Source: Candidatus Obscuribacter sp.
GTDB lineage: Bacteria; Cyanobacteriota; Vampirovibrionia; Obscuribacterales; Obscuribacteraceae
Assembly: GCA_016712465.1 (NCBI GenBank)
Contig: JADJQZ010000002.1
Location: 1 to 62,919, forward strand
DNA: 62,919 nt
Direction: 5' to 3'
Shown here one piece after another: positions 1 to 10,295 of this stretch. The translations under genes and the position numbers were made by a program. Numbering within the stretch: the stretch's first letter is position 1; each line of letters opens with the position of its first letter. Under the pieces are notes generated by a model. The model saw only the letters and a list, made by a program, of their open reading frames with translations. It was not told where the DNA came from and did no database searches.

Positions 1-2050
1 CCGTCTTCCAGGTGAGCGGTTGTAAGCACTAATTGTACCTGAGTGATGCCTGCCCGCTTTCCACAACACTCCATGTAGGTGCCAATAAAACCGAGAGAAT
101 TGTACCTGGTGATGCCTGCCCGCTTTCCACAACTGATCACGCCCGACGGCCGCCCCTTGCTATTGTACCTGAGTGATGCCTGCCCGCTTGCCACAACCTA
201 GCCTCCGAGCCGTGGAAGTATGCCGAGATTGTACCTGAGTGATGCCCGCCCCGCTTTCCACAACGCTTGACTGGTCGTTCATGCCAGAATAGAGATTGTA
301 CCTGAGTGATGCCCGCCCGCTTTCCACAACGCATTGAGATATGCTTCCCTGAACTTTCGCATTGTACCTGGAGTGATGCCTGCCCGCTTTCCACAACGCT
401 ACACGCTACCGGCAAACAAGCGCATAAATTGTACCTGAGTGATGCCTGCCCGCTTTCCAACTGGTGCAAACCGCTTCCGTGCCATGGCGAATTGTACCTG
501 AGTGATGCCTGCCCGCTTTCCACAACCGAGACGAGACGCCGACGTTTTCGCAGCATATTGTACCTGAGTGATGCCTGCCCGCTTTCCACAACTCATTTCA
601 GTTTACCTTGGTCTGTAAAGCTGATTGGTACCTGAGTGATGCCTGCCGCTTTCCACAACCGTTGGCATCAACAGTCACTTGTCCGTTTTATTGTACCTGA
701 GTGATGCCTGCCCGCTTTCCACAACGCCTGAGTAATTCCAGTGATTGCGACCTGCATTGTACCTGAGTGATGCCTGCCCGCTTTCCACAACGCTATACGT
801 GGTTGAATCTCTCGGTCGTAAATTGTACCTGAGTGATGCCTGCCCGCTTTCCACAACCGGAGGTCGAGAGAACCCGGATGGAGATCTATTGTACCTGAGT
901 GATGCCTGCCCGCTTTCCACAACGAAGAGTAGCAGGGGTGAGCAATCGCCCCTATTGTACCCCTAAGGAGTGATGCCTGCCCGCTTTCCACAACTCAACG
1001 ATCCAGATCCTTAGCCGCTTCCATTGTACCTGAGTGATGCCTGCCCGCTTTCCACAACGGTGGCGAAAGATTGGGGCGCCATCTACGACATTGTACCTGA
1101 GTGAAGCCTGCCCGCTTTCCACAACTGTACGTGATTGATAGTACAGCTAGAAAAGATTGTACCTGAGTGATGCCTGCCCGCTTTCCACAACGTCAGCGAT
1201 CCACTGCTCATTGAAAGGCGGATTGTACCTGAGTGATGCCTGCCCGCTTTCCACAACCGCGGTCTTCTTTCTTGTTGACGAAGCCGCATTGTACCTGAGT
1301 GATGCCTGCCCGCTTTCCACAACTGAAGTTTTGCCGAAGAAAAGACCACGACGAATTGTACCTGAGTGATGCCTGCCCGCTTTCCACAACCTAAATCGCA
1401 GATGCTCCTGACTGCGCTTGATTGTACCTGAGTGATGCCTGCCCGCTTTCCACAACGAACGCGGCGTTCGTAGACTATATAGGACGCATTGTACCTGAGT
1501 GATGCCTGCCCGCTTTCCACAACCCTGGATAGGTTCTTTGGAACTAATGTTCCATTGTACCTGAGTGATGCCTGCCCGCTTTCCACAACCTATTAAGTCT
1601 GATTTTAGACTTGATAGGATTGTACCGGAGTAATGCCTGCCCGCTTTCCACAACAGCAATCCAGTAATACTGGAAGTCGCCGAGATTGTACCTGAGTGAT
1701 GCCTGCCCGCTTTCCACAACCCTGGTATTCGGTTGTTGCATGCTTTGCGGATTGCACCTGAGTGATGCCTGCCCGCTTTCCACAACAGGTCACCGGAGCA
1801 ATAATCGTGTTCAGCTATTGTACCTGAGTGATGCCTGCCCGCTTTCCACAACTGTGTCGAATCCGAAAGGCTTTGCTAAAGCATTGTACCTGAGTGATGC
1901 CTGCCCGCTTTCCACAACCAATCGACGCAAGTAATCACGGTTCCGAAAATTGTACCTGAGTGATGCCTGCCCGCTTTCCACAACAGAGTGCTGGGCAATG
2001 CTTGATGAACTCTGATTGTACCTGAGTGATGCCTGCCCGTTTTCCACAAC
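1..2050 (-). CRISPR. Type II-C CRISPR array, partial redundant copy
   Basis: Repeats of 36 bases recur about every 66 bases from position 32 to 2050 (31 repeats, plus the last base of another at position 1). They correspond to the distal 31 repeats of the complete array at 51797-54667 and have the same spacers in the same order. Many repeats here carry indels absent from the other copy (for example near 103, 245, 370, 640 and 960), which I read as sequencing errors. Variants shared by both copies are real: the repeats near 1090 and 1620 and the last one at 2015-2050. Confidence 0.93.
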
Positions 2051-2089
2051 TGGGGCTGAAAGATTATATTCAGGCTCCTTACCGTCGCT

Positions 2090-5000
2090 CTATAATGGCT
2101 TGAAGAGAAGGTCTAAGTCTTCGGCTGTTATCTTAAATGGTGAGCTGTCTTCGTCGCCGTAAAGGCCTTTTGCAATGGCGCTCTTTTTCTCTTGCAACTC
2201 AAGCATGCGCTCTTTCTATTGTGCCAGCTGCGATGAGCTTGAATACAAATACCGACTTGGTTTGTCCAATTCTATGAGCCCGGTCTGTAGCTTGATTTTC
2301 AACTGCTGGATTCCACCAGGGGTCGTAGTGAATCACAGTGTCTGCAGTTAAGTTAAGTCCCAGCCCGCCAGCTTTCAGGCTCAGCAGGGAAGAGCGGCAC
2401 GCGGTCGTCTTGGAACTGTTTTACCGGCGTAAGCCTATCTTTGTGTCCCCGCGTATTTGAACAAAGCTTGTTTTCCCGTCTCTCAAGCTCTGGAATGATC
2501 AAATCTAGCATGCTTGTGAACTGCGAGAACAAAAGAATCTTTCTATCCTCTGCGAGAAGCTCATCGAGCATATTCATGAGCAGGTCAAGCTTTACGCTCG
2601 ACGAAACTTTTTTAGCAGCCGGTATGCCAATCAGCCTCGGGTCGCAGCAAACTTGCCTGAGTTTAAGCAGCGCATCGAGAATTATTATTTGGCTCTTGGC
2701 CAATCCTTTGATGACAGCGCGTCTTTGACTTTGCCGAACATAGCCAGTCTAACTGTTTCATACAAATCGCGCTGAGCCCCTTCAAGCTCTACCATTTTAT
2801 GATGCTTGTTTTTCTGGCAGATCCTTTGCCACGTTCTCCTTTGTTCGCCGCAAAGAAACGGCCTAATCCTTTGAGTCAGCTTCTTTTGAGCGGCTTTGTC
2901 TTTGTATCTTTCGATTGGCTGCCTGAATGTTTTTGAGAAACTGGTCGAGTCGCCAAGGAAGCCAGGGAGAAGAAAATTGAACTGTGACCAGGAGCTCGCC
3001 CAGGTGATTTTCAACCGGTGTGCCGGTGAGGCAGACGCGGTAATCGGATTTTAGTTTTAGCAGCGCCTGGGCAGCTTGCGTGCTTGGATTTTTGATCATT
3101 TGAGCTTCGTCAAGCACAACCGCTTTCCAGTCTTGCGAGGCAAGAGTGAGGCTATCGCGCGAGATAAGCGGGTACGTGGTAATGACAATGTCGGACTTTG
3201 GTATTTTGTCGAATTCCAAAGAGCGGTCTTTGCCCCACAGAGCTAACGCGTTTAGGCTCGGTGTCAGCTTCTCAATTTCGTTCATCCAGTTCGGCAAAAC
3301 AGAAGTTGGACAAACAACTAGAAATGGCTTTTTGAGTCTCTTGGCGCTCTTTTCGTAGGATATGTGAGCAAGAGTCTGGACGGTCTTTCCCAGTCCCATA
3401 TCGTCGGCAAGAATTCCACCCAGCCCAAACTCCCTTACGAAGTTGAGCCAGGAAAGCCCTTCAAGTTGGTAGGGACGCAGCTCAGCCTTGAAAGTCTTTG
3501 GCGCATTTACTTGCGCAAGTCCGGTAAAGCTATTGATTTTCTCGAATAAGACGTTTAGCTTGTCGCTCAACAGCCACTTTTGATTTGGGTGGTCGGCGAC
3601 GACCTTGGCCATTTTCATCAGTTGCGGCAAAGAGAGTTGGGCGGTCTGTTTCGGCATGTAGCTAAAGCTGTCTCTATCAAACAGCTCAAGTAGTGCTTCA
3701 AAGATAGACTTGACCCGATCCAGTGGCAAAGCAAGGTGCCGACCGTCTGGCAGTGGGGCATAGAAAAGGTCTTTGTGCGCGAGTTTTTCTAATTCCGTCA
3801 TTGGGTCATCGCCGGAAAGACGCCAAAGAACCGACTGCAAGATTGGCAAAAGCGGCATCCGTTTTCCTTCAACCATGACGCCTAGATCAAGTGCGAACCA
3901 GAAGTCTTGGCTCTCGACTACATCAGCTTGCCAATCATCGTTTGCCGAAACTGCATCGAACCGAAAATACTTGTCCCTTGTTATCTTCCATCCCTGCTCT
4001 TCAAGCTCGGGTACGGCTTCTTTGATAAATTCAAACCAGGCCATCTGGCTTTCTTCCGGGAATGCAAATTCTGTATCTTGCCAGGTGTAGGTTTTGATCT
4101 GCTTAACAAGTCCGTACTTCTCAAGGTCTTTGAGTAATGCAGCCTCTTTTGTGGTGTCTTTTTTGTGGATCGTTATCTTGTCGTCTTTAACGCTCCGGAC
4201 CTCGGAAGTATCTCCCTGTCTACTAAATTTGCTTCCATAATCAAATGAGACTAGCGCCCTGCCAACTTTCTTGCTGGAATAACTGCGGAAATCTTGACGC
4301 TCCTCGTGCATCGCCAGCTCCAGGTGAGCTGTTGGCTCTACTTTGACTGTCGAAGTAGTGAAATTTGTATATGGTGCTGGAATTTTTGCAGACACCTTCG
4401 ATAGAGCTTTTGCTACCGGCGCTGCCTCTTGGGGCGCGACAGGAGGCATTTTGAGCACAGACCGTACCGCCTCTGGCGGAAGGGGCAGCTCAATTTCACC
4501 AAATGTTGAAGAAGACGGATTTACATACCAGGGAAGCACCGGCGATAACTGTAATATCGCTCTCATCGTCAGTTAGAAGTTTTAGTGTTTGCTTTTTGTC
4601 ATCCCTGGTCTCCCAAGAGAGTCTTCCTTGCTTGGATTCTCCCAGGGTCAACGGGAGGCTGGATGAGTTTTTCCAAAAGCAGCGGTTCAAAGAGAAGAGC
4701 TTCTCCAACAGAATTTTGCAAATGTCAGGCACTTCTGGAAAGGCGTTACTGTAGCTATAGTTAGACCTTGTGGAGGCAACAAAAAGTTTGATTATCTGTC
4801 TGTCTTCATCGATGAGATATTCCTGGTTGCCGGAGATTCTATCAAGATATATTTTTTCGAGCTTTCCCCAGGTGCCATTCGTCAGGCGTTTTGCGAGTTT
4901 GGTATTAAGCACGAGCCTTTGATCGGAACCCACATCTAGAAGGTAGAGGAGAGCAGCAGATGAGTTGCACTCAGCTCTGGCTTTTAGCGCCGATAGATGG

Positions 5001-5397
5001 CGGCTAAATTCTGAGAACCAGGCATTGAGGCTGGGCGATAGCTTTGCCTCCGTTTCTTCCTCAGGGCCGTCCAAGTATTGCTTGGCTGTGGGCTTATCTA
5101 CCCGCTCTGGAGCAGCTTTCGTCTTGCTTCGTATTGCTTCGAGCAAAAGCGCAGCTGAATGTTTGCAGTCCCCGCCCATCGGACACGAGCACTGAACATC
5201 GCGGATAGAGGCTAAGTTCTCTTGCAGGTGAACGAGCACATCATATGGTTTGCTTTCGCTGCCTTGGACCTGGCCCACCAAGCTGGGCACGGATGGAACA
5301 AACCTTACTGACAAGACGCGCCGCCACGCTGGTAAGCTGAGCCCCGGCTACTGTAGGTCGTGCCAAAGTAGTGATAGACCTCGGTTTCTGTGAGCAC
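2090..5397 (-). CDS. SWIM zinc-finger SNF2-family helicase (copy 1, frameshifted by indels)
   Basis: Redundant copy of the gene at 54707-58018. This copy is broken by several indels, for example near 2385, 2700, 2850, 2990, 4535 and 5320. It is intact across the stretch corresponding to 56200-56700, where the other copy is shifted. Merging the two gives one open frame of about 1100 codons. The breaks are assembly artefacts, not a pseudogene. See the entry at 54707 for domains. Confidence 0.85.
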
Positions 5398-5458
5398 AAG
5401 CGGTATTGGAGTAAGTGAAATTGCTATCCCAGGCTCCTGTTTTATTTGCTAAAGCAAA

Positions 5459-5626
5459 TTATATCCTCGGAGCTTGGTGCCGCCCTACCCTATACCGCCT
5501 TCCTTTGCAACTGCTGCGGTCAAAAGGCCCTTTTAGAGTGCCGGTGTTCAAGTATTCGCTGCCTACGCACACAAGATCCCCCTGCTCCGCGGGCCAGTCA
5601 ATTCCTTGAAAAGCCGGCCCCGCCAT
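5459..5626 (-). CDS. Small ORF upstream of SNF2 helicase (copy 1)
   Basis: A short open frame beginning MAGPAFQGIDWPAEQG and ending GRHQAPRI, identical and uninterrupted in both redundant copies (also 58081-58248). It lies on the helicase strand, and its stop is about 32 bases before the possible ATA start of the helicase, so it could be the preceding gene of the same operon. The composition (LVCVGSEYLNTGTLKGPF) looks like folded protein and not a shadow, and no better frame is visible on either strand. I do not recognise the product. Only its position and survival in both copies support it. Confidence 0.4.
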   Translation of the reverse strand: MAGPAFQGIDWPAEQGDLVCVGSEYLNTGTLKGPFDRSSCKGRRYRVGRHQAPRI

Positions 5627-5949
5627 CACAAGTTATTACCCGCACGAAAGCGAAGCTGTCACTACCGGAAAAGTCAAGGGGAACGGGGTGAAGTTCCGAC
5701 TTTTGGATTGGGGAAGGAAAATCGGCAGGTTCGGAAACGAACTTTGGGCGTTTCAGGGCTTCTTGCTGGACTTTCTTGCTAAAGTACCGACTCCTCCTAT
5801 TCCAGGAACATCTTTCTGATTTCCGCTGTCGACCAATTGCCGACCAGCAACCGGACTTCGCCAGGATCCTCATGAAATAGAAGCAATCTCATTTCTGTTC
5901 ACGGCGCCAGTAAAATAGGCTTGAGCAATCCTAACTTCGGGGCACATTC

Positions 5950-6357
5950 ATGAGCAAGCTGGCACACAAAGATAAGCCATGGCAGGGTCCGATAACCTGG
6001 GAGCCGCTTTCTAATTTGCCCGACTTCATACAGACGGTCGACAATGCTGTTATGAACACACAGGAGCATGCTTCCCTGATTGCTCAGGCTGTTGACAATG
6101 CGCATCTCTTCGCCGATTTTCCGGTATTGACAATGATGGAGACCCTCAAAGACCAGCGCGATATCGTCTCCGTATATCGCCGTCAGATTGAGCAATGGCG
6201 AAAGGGACCTCTAAGTATGGAGCAGCATTTTGAAATCACATACTTTGAAGGCCAGTGTGTCCGGCTGGATTCCTTGCTGTCTTTGGCGATTGACCAGCTG
6301 GAGGTCCTTAAGAAAAAGGCAACGAGCTCAGGCCGGTCTCGCTCCAAATCCCGCTAA
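5950..6357 (+). CDS. Hypothetical protein, 135 residues (copy 1)
   Basis: Open frame starting MSKLAHKDKPWQGPITWEPL. The protein looks helical, with a basic, serine-rich tail (KKKATSSGRSRSKSR), which hints at nucleic-acid contact. It has no membrane segment and I recognise no family. The redundant copy (58573-58978) lacks two bases near 58869, so its frame breaks; this copy is taken as correct. It sits between the helicase unit, transcribed leftwards, and the convergent HTH/coiled-coil gene. The ribosome-binding site is weak. Confidence 0.6.
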   Translation: MSKLAHKDKPWQGPITWEPLSNLPDFIQTVDNAVMNTQEHASLIAQAVDNAHLFADFPVLTMMETLKDQRDIVSVYRRQIEQWRKGPLSMEQHFEITYFEGQCVRLDSLLSLAIDQLEVLKKKATSSGRSRSKSR

Positions 6358-6419
6358 TTCGATCTCTCAGCAAGCGTCGAACCAACACCGGCCACAAATG
6401 CTTGTGTTATCAGTAATTA

Positions 6420-7340
6420 TCAGGAGTTTTTTTGACCCGTGACAGCCGCCCCAAACAGCTTCCTATACCAAGGTAGTTTTGGCTGCTCTAATTTCTCCAG
6501 CTTTTGGTTGAGCGTCTCGAACTGAACTTGTATGATTTTCGTTTGCTCTTCTTTCTCAAGCCGGAGGCGCTCAATTTCTCTCTGCAAGGATTCTTCTAGT
6601 CTCGCCTTAGATGCCTCAATTTCGCGATGGGTAGCTTCAAGCTCAGAAACACGATATTGAGCCTCCAATAGTTCCTTTTCCTTTTCAGCACGCTCTATCT
6701 CAAGCTGACGTTCTAAAGCCGGAAGAATTTCACCTTCCAGTTTGCTTAGACGGTCAGTTTCCAGCGCCCGACTTTGCTCCAGCTTCTTTAATGCTTCTAT
6801 TTGCTTGGCAAGCGCTATTGCCTCAAGTTCCTTCGCCTCTGCCTCTTGCCTACGTATTTCAGCTTCCTTTTGAAAGTCTGGAAGCAATTTCAGTTGGCGC
6901 TCTTTATCCGCTAGTTCGCTGCGCATCTCGCCAATGAGCTGATCTCTCTCTTTCAGCTCACCGAGGAAACGTCCAATAATGTTGTTCCAGACACCCTCAG
7001 CCATATCCTGGCTTGAGTTACGGGCTGCATCGGTCCATCCGCCAGGAATAGTTCCAGATTCGATGTCGTCAACATCATCGTCATTTGGAGCGGTCCACTC
7101 TGTATCTATGTCTAAGACGTCCGCATCGGTATATACCTCTTGCGCGCCCAGGATATCAATTCGTCCGGCTCTCTCAAGAGCTTCTTTTATCTCCGCGGTT
7201 GGATATATCCACCACTCTTCAACACCAAACTTGTTTGGCCGCCGAGTTCCTTTCAGCTGTTTCTTTTCAAGTCGTTTAAGGATTGCTCTTGTGCTGACGC
7301 CCAGGACTTCAGAAACTTGTTTAACAGAAAGTGTTTTCAT
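6420..7340 (-). CDS. HTH/coiled-coil plasmid protein, KfrA-like architecture (copy 1)
   Basis: 306 residues from the ATG at 7340. Residues 1-60 form a MerR/excisionase-type winged helix (SVKQVSEVLGVSTRAILKRL, then a wing around GTRRPNKFGVEEWWIYP). After an acidic linker, about 180 residues of continuous coiled coil follow (roughly 110-290, Glu/Leu/Arg heptads). The tail ends LPWYRKLFGAAV. A DNA-binding head with a long coiled coil is the build of KfrA and other plasmid stability or segregation proteins, so I infer a role in plasmid maintenance; sequence membership in KfrA itself is not clear. A longer frame to 7424 exists, but the helix-turn-helix begins naturally at 7340. It is transcribed away from the candidate origin. 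No ribosome site is obvious, so the mRNA may be nearly leaderless. Confidence 0.75.
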   Translation of the reverse strand: MKTLSVKQVSEVLGVSTRAILKRLEKKQLKGTRRPNKFGVEEWWIYPTAEIKEALERAGRIDILGAQEVYTDADVLDIDTEWTAPNDDDVDDIESGTIPGGWTDAARNSSQDMAEGVWNNIIGRFLGELKERDQLIGEMRSELADKERQLKLLPDFQKEAEIRRQEAEAKELEAIALAKQIEALKKLEQSRALETDRLSKLEGEILPALERQLEIERAEKEKELLEAQYRVSELEATHREIEASKARLEESLQREIERLRLEKEEQTKIIQVQFETLNQKLEKLEQPKLPWYRKLFGAAVTGQKNS

Positions 7341-7425
7341 GGTGCTATATATGGTGTCGGTGCGGATGGATATAAAAGTAAGCGGCGCACCGCTCATCAG
7401 CATTATAAGGGCAGCTACCTTCAAA

Positions 7426-7457
7426 AAGAACAGCTAATTCCTCAATTAGCTGTTCTT
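7426..7457. terminator. Perfect 14-bp hairpin upstream of the HTH/coiled-coil gene
   Basis: Arms 7426-7439 and 7444-7457 (AAGAACAGCTAATT and its complement) are separated by a 4-base loop. An A-run precedes and a short T-run follows, so it could end transcription in both directions. It may also serve as an operator, since it lies just upstream of the promoter region of the leftward gene. The same hairpin is at 60046-60077. Confidence 0.6.
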
Positions 7458-7475
7458 TCATGCCCGAATACCTGA

Positions 7476-8360
7476 GCACCGAACCGGTACTGCACTAGCC
7501 ACGAACAGCTTGTGCCTGGTTGTTCTTCCTTAATTTGTCTAGAAGTCATTTTCTGATCTCCTTAGCGATATTGCTACTCCTGAAATCGGAACCGGCGAAC
7601 CCCTTGCGTGCGCAGAGACCCATAACGGTAACCCATTCCCGCACCGAGGAACCGCCGATCCGTAGTGCCGCGCACCGGCGAACCGAGCCGCGAACTTCTT
7701 GGTTCGCCGCTTCTGCGCTCACCCAAGAACCTGGTTCCTCGGATCCGCGCCTCAACTTTTTGCAGCCGCGAACCATCCTTGTCTAATCTATTTATAACAC
7801 CTCAGTCACGAACCGCTAAAAGCCGCAGTAATTCACAGAGTTCTTCGCTTTTAAGGGTTCCGGTTCTTCGCGGTGCTTCGCTTGGTTCTGCGCTCCTGTG
7901 CTTGAGATTTATCAGCGGCTATCTTCCTCGGTGTAAGTTCGTCGCTCCTTGTCTCAGAGTTACCGGTCATAGAGGCATATCTTTCTGAATGGCTCTTAGT
8001 CGCGATTTTATGCCACGAACTGAGTTCTGCGCTGGTTCGCGGCTTTTGGATTTCGAGATCTAAGCTCGATCTTCGGATTTAAAGAGTTGATCTTAGTCAA
8101 GGCACCTTATATAGTGGCTGGTGGCACTTGGCATTGTTGACTCGTGTATATCTCTTAGATAAGTTGGAGCAATTGCTCCCTAGAAAGCCGGTTGTTCGAC
8201 CAACTTCTGATAAAGCAAAAGACATCGCTTGGGGCGATGCCTTTTGAGAGACCTTTTACGGATCTCGCTATTCTATTGTCGTCGCGGTTTTGGCGAATTC
8301 GCGAGATGACATCAGGATAAACGACAGGTCCGCATAGGTCAACACGTCTTCTTTTAACCA
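7476..8360. other. Non-coding block dense in GAACC/GGTTC motifs; candidate replication origin (copy 1)
   Basis: No convincing gene lies here. Between 7481 and 8039 I count about 14 GAACC or GGTTC pentamers, mostly in the form CGAACC or GGAACC (for example 7588, 7596, 7648, 7679, 7701, 7726, 7733, 7769, 7809, 7856, 7862, 7884 and 8034). Roughly one would be expected by chance. A perfect palindrome GGAGCAATTGCTCC lies at 8166-8179. The block lies directly upstream of the replication-protein gene, where iteron-type origins are commonly found. The motifs are not at a fixed spacing, so they are iteron-like only in a loose sense. The same block recurs at 60096-60980. Confidence 0.45.
8221..8241. 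terminator. Hairpin with A-run and T-run before the replication gene
   Basis: GACATCGC at 8221-8228 pairs with GCGATGCC at 8234-8241, with one A/C mismatch that becomes a G-U pair in minus-strand RNA. AAAA lies before it and TTTT after it. It could insulate the origin block from the replication gene or act as a transcription attenuator in its leader. Confidence 0.5.
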
Positions 8361-8372
8361 AAAGGAGTGAGA

Positions 8373-10207
8373 TTGGCGGATTTTGCTATGCCGTTGCCTA
8401 TGGAACAGGCGCCGGCGAAGAGATTTTGTCGGGAAAAATTCTTTCCTAAGGACTGGAGCCATGTAATGGCCGAGTTCTTGGGGCTGTTCCACCGCTATTC
8501 ATACATATATAAGTCGAAGTTTGGTGGGGAATGGTTTTCGGCCCAAGAGAAGTGGTGCCTCAGTGATACTGAGATCCTGAAAGCGATTGCCTGCGAGCAC
8601 CCGAAGTTTATCCTCGGCACCAGGGCCGCCAAAGCCAGCCGGTTTGCCGTCCTTGATATAGATGCCGGCAGCAAGTACCACAATAGCAAATCGCTCGAAA
8701 AGCTCGTAGCTACACTATCCGCGCCGGTCTCAAGGAGTCGCGGCTTTACCGCTCGAGCTTTTCTGGTGGATGGCACCTGTATATATTTTTTGAGGAGCCG
8801 ATAAGCTCCAAAGACTTGAGACGCCAGCTGGTCAGGCTTCTGGAGCTTTCGGGCTTTGTAGTCGCCAAGGGTGTACTGGAAGTTTTCCCTTGCCCAGGTG
8901 AGAGGTCACTGGGCAATGGCATCAGGTTGCCGCTGCAAGAAGGCTTTGCCTTCCTGGACCTAGCCACCCAGGAGGTCCAGTATGAAAGAGAGGAGCTTTC
9001 CCCAACCAAGGCCCTGGAGACTTTCATCGACCATCTGAACGGCTGCGCCAATAGCTGGCATGACTTCCACCGGATGAGGGCGTATGTGGAACGGCTGACT
9101 GAAAGTCAGGAGCAGATAACTGCAACTATCCAGGAGAAATCCGTCAGTCGGGGTGTCGTACTGCCCTTTAAGCGCCTTTCTAATGGTGCCCCTGATAGTA
9201 GCGCTTCCGATATCGTTTTGGGGGTATTTCAGGCTCTTCCACCAGGGATGATCTCTGAGAACTGGGTGCGCGGCCGCTCTTACTACCAGACCGGGCTGAC
9301 CGGGCCGTCGCAGAGGGCCGACGCCTTGGTCTGCTTGTCCCACTACCTCTTCTATGGCGACCCCGAAAATGGACTCTTGCCTCTGGGATATGGCTACGAT
9401 CAGGAGCGGCGGTTCGCTATCGAGAAGATTCTTGAACTGAAGCACAACGGACAGAGCAGGGAAATTGCCCGGGGCTCCGGTGACGCAAAGGAGCAGATTG
9501 AACGGGTGGCCGCCTGGCTGCCACCGCGGCTACGTGGCAGTACCGAGCCAAAGAGGTACGAAAACAAGACTCCCATAGCCTGGCAGAGAAACAGTGCCAA
9601 CCTTAAGGCCGATGCCAGGGCAAGAATTGCGGCGGCCGTTGCCGAGTTTGAGCGTAACTGGATGGTTTTCAGCAACAGGGATCTGGCAGCCAAGGCCAAG
9701 TGCAGCACCGACACTTTGTATAAGCACCAGGACCTCTGGAAGGCTACCCAGGGCAAATTGCGGTCTGGACAGTCCTGCTTGGCAGCCGATCCAGGTGAAT
9801 ATAACGTTGTGGTGGGGGCGGATTCACAACAATCCAGCCCCCACGCACAATCTAACTTTCAGGTTATGCCGCCGGGGCGCCTGGCTGCTCGCCGGATAGT
9901 CGATGAACTTAAGATGAGGCAGTTGCGTCAGGAGAAGCAGCTCAAAAAAGACAGGCGCAAGGAGGTTAAGGTGGCCTCCCACTCCTGGCAAGAGCGAATT
10001 CGCTCAATAACGCCGGCGGATTTTTCAATGCTTGGCGTGAAGGAAATCAGGAAACTGCTCGCCGTTTATCTCGCCGCTTTGCCGACGTCGCCGGATGAAG
10101 ATGCTCAAATATGGCTGACTTCGTTGATAGAAGCCGCAAGGGCCAGCCTCTCGGACATACAACTTCCGCCTCATGCAGAGCTTGGACTGGCTACTGAAAC
10201 CGGATAG
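8373..10207 (+). CDS. AEP primase-type plasmid replication protein (copy 1, one-base deletion)
   Basis: Consensus product of about 611 residues. Residues 85-195 look like an archaeo-eukaryotic primase catalytic core: FAVLDIDAG (D95, D97), SSFSGGWHLYIFF (H135) and LEVFPCPG followed by LGNGIRLPL (E170). The last pattern resembles the AEP domains of plasmid and TOTE-type primases. A helix-turn-helix-like segment (SNRDLAAKAKCSTDTLYKHQ) follows near residue 430, and a basic region lies beyond it. I infer that it primes or initiates replication at the adjacent motif-rich block. The TTG start at 8373 is preferred because AAGGAG precedes it by 6 bases; a GTG at 8367 overlaps that site. One G is missing near 8721, and copy 2 restores the frame there. 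Confidence 0.8.
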
Positions 10208-10259
10208 TGCGAAGCGTACGAGGACAGCACTTTCCATTTAATGCCGCTTTTCCCTTGAG

Positions 10260-10277
10260 TACAGACAGCTGTCTGTA
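10260..10277. other. Perfect 18-bp palindrome between convergent genes
   Basis: TACAGACAGCTGTCTGTA lies in the gap between the replication gene and the convergent repeat-protein gene. It has no T-run on either side, so it is not a standard terminator. It may be a protein-binding site. Copy 2 differs at the last base (near 62887). Confidence 0.5.
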
Positions 10278-10295
10278 TTGCATTCAACACCCGAA

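Noticed and set aside
1..2050. Long open frames with repeated peptides such as YLSDACPLSTT and ESGQASLRYN
   Set aside because: They are translations of the CRISPR repeats (66-base period, a multiple of three) and not genes. The same applies to 51797-54667.
2090..5397. Helicase as a pseudogene or as several separate small genes
   Set aside because: The two copies are broken at different positions and complement each other to give one complete SNF2 protein.
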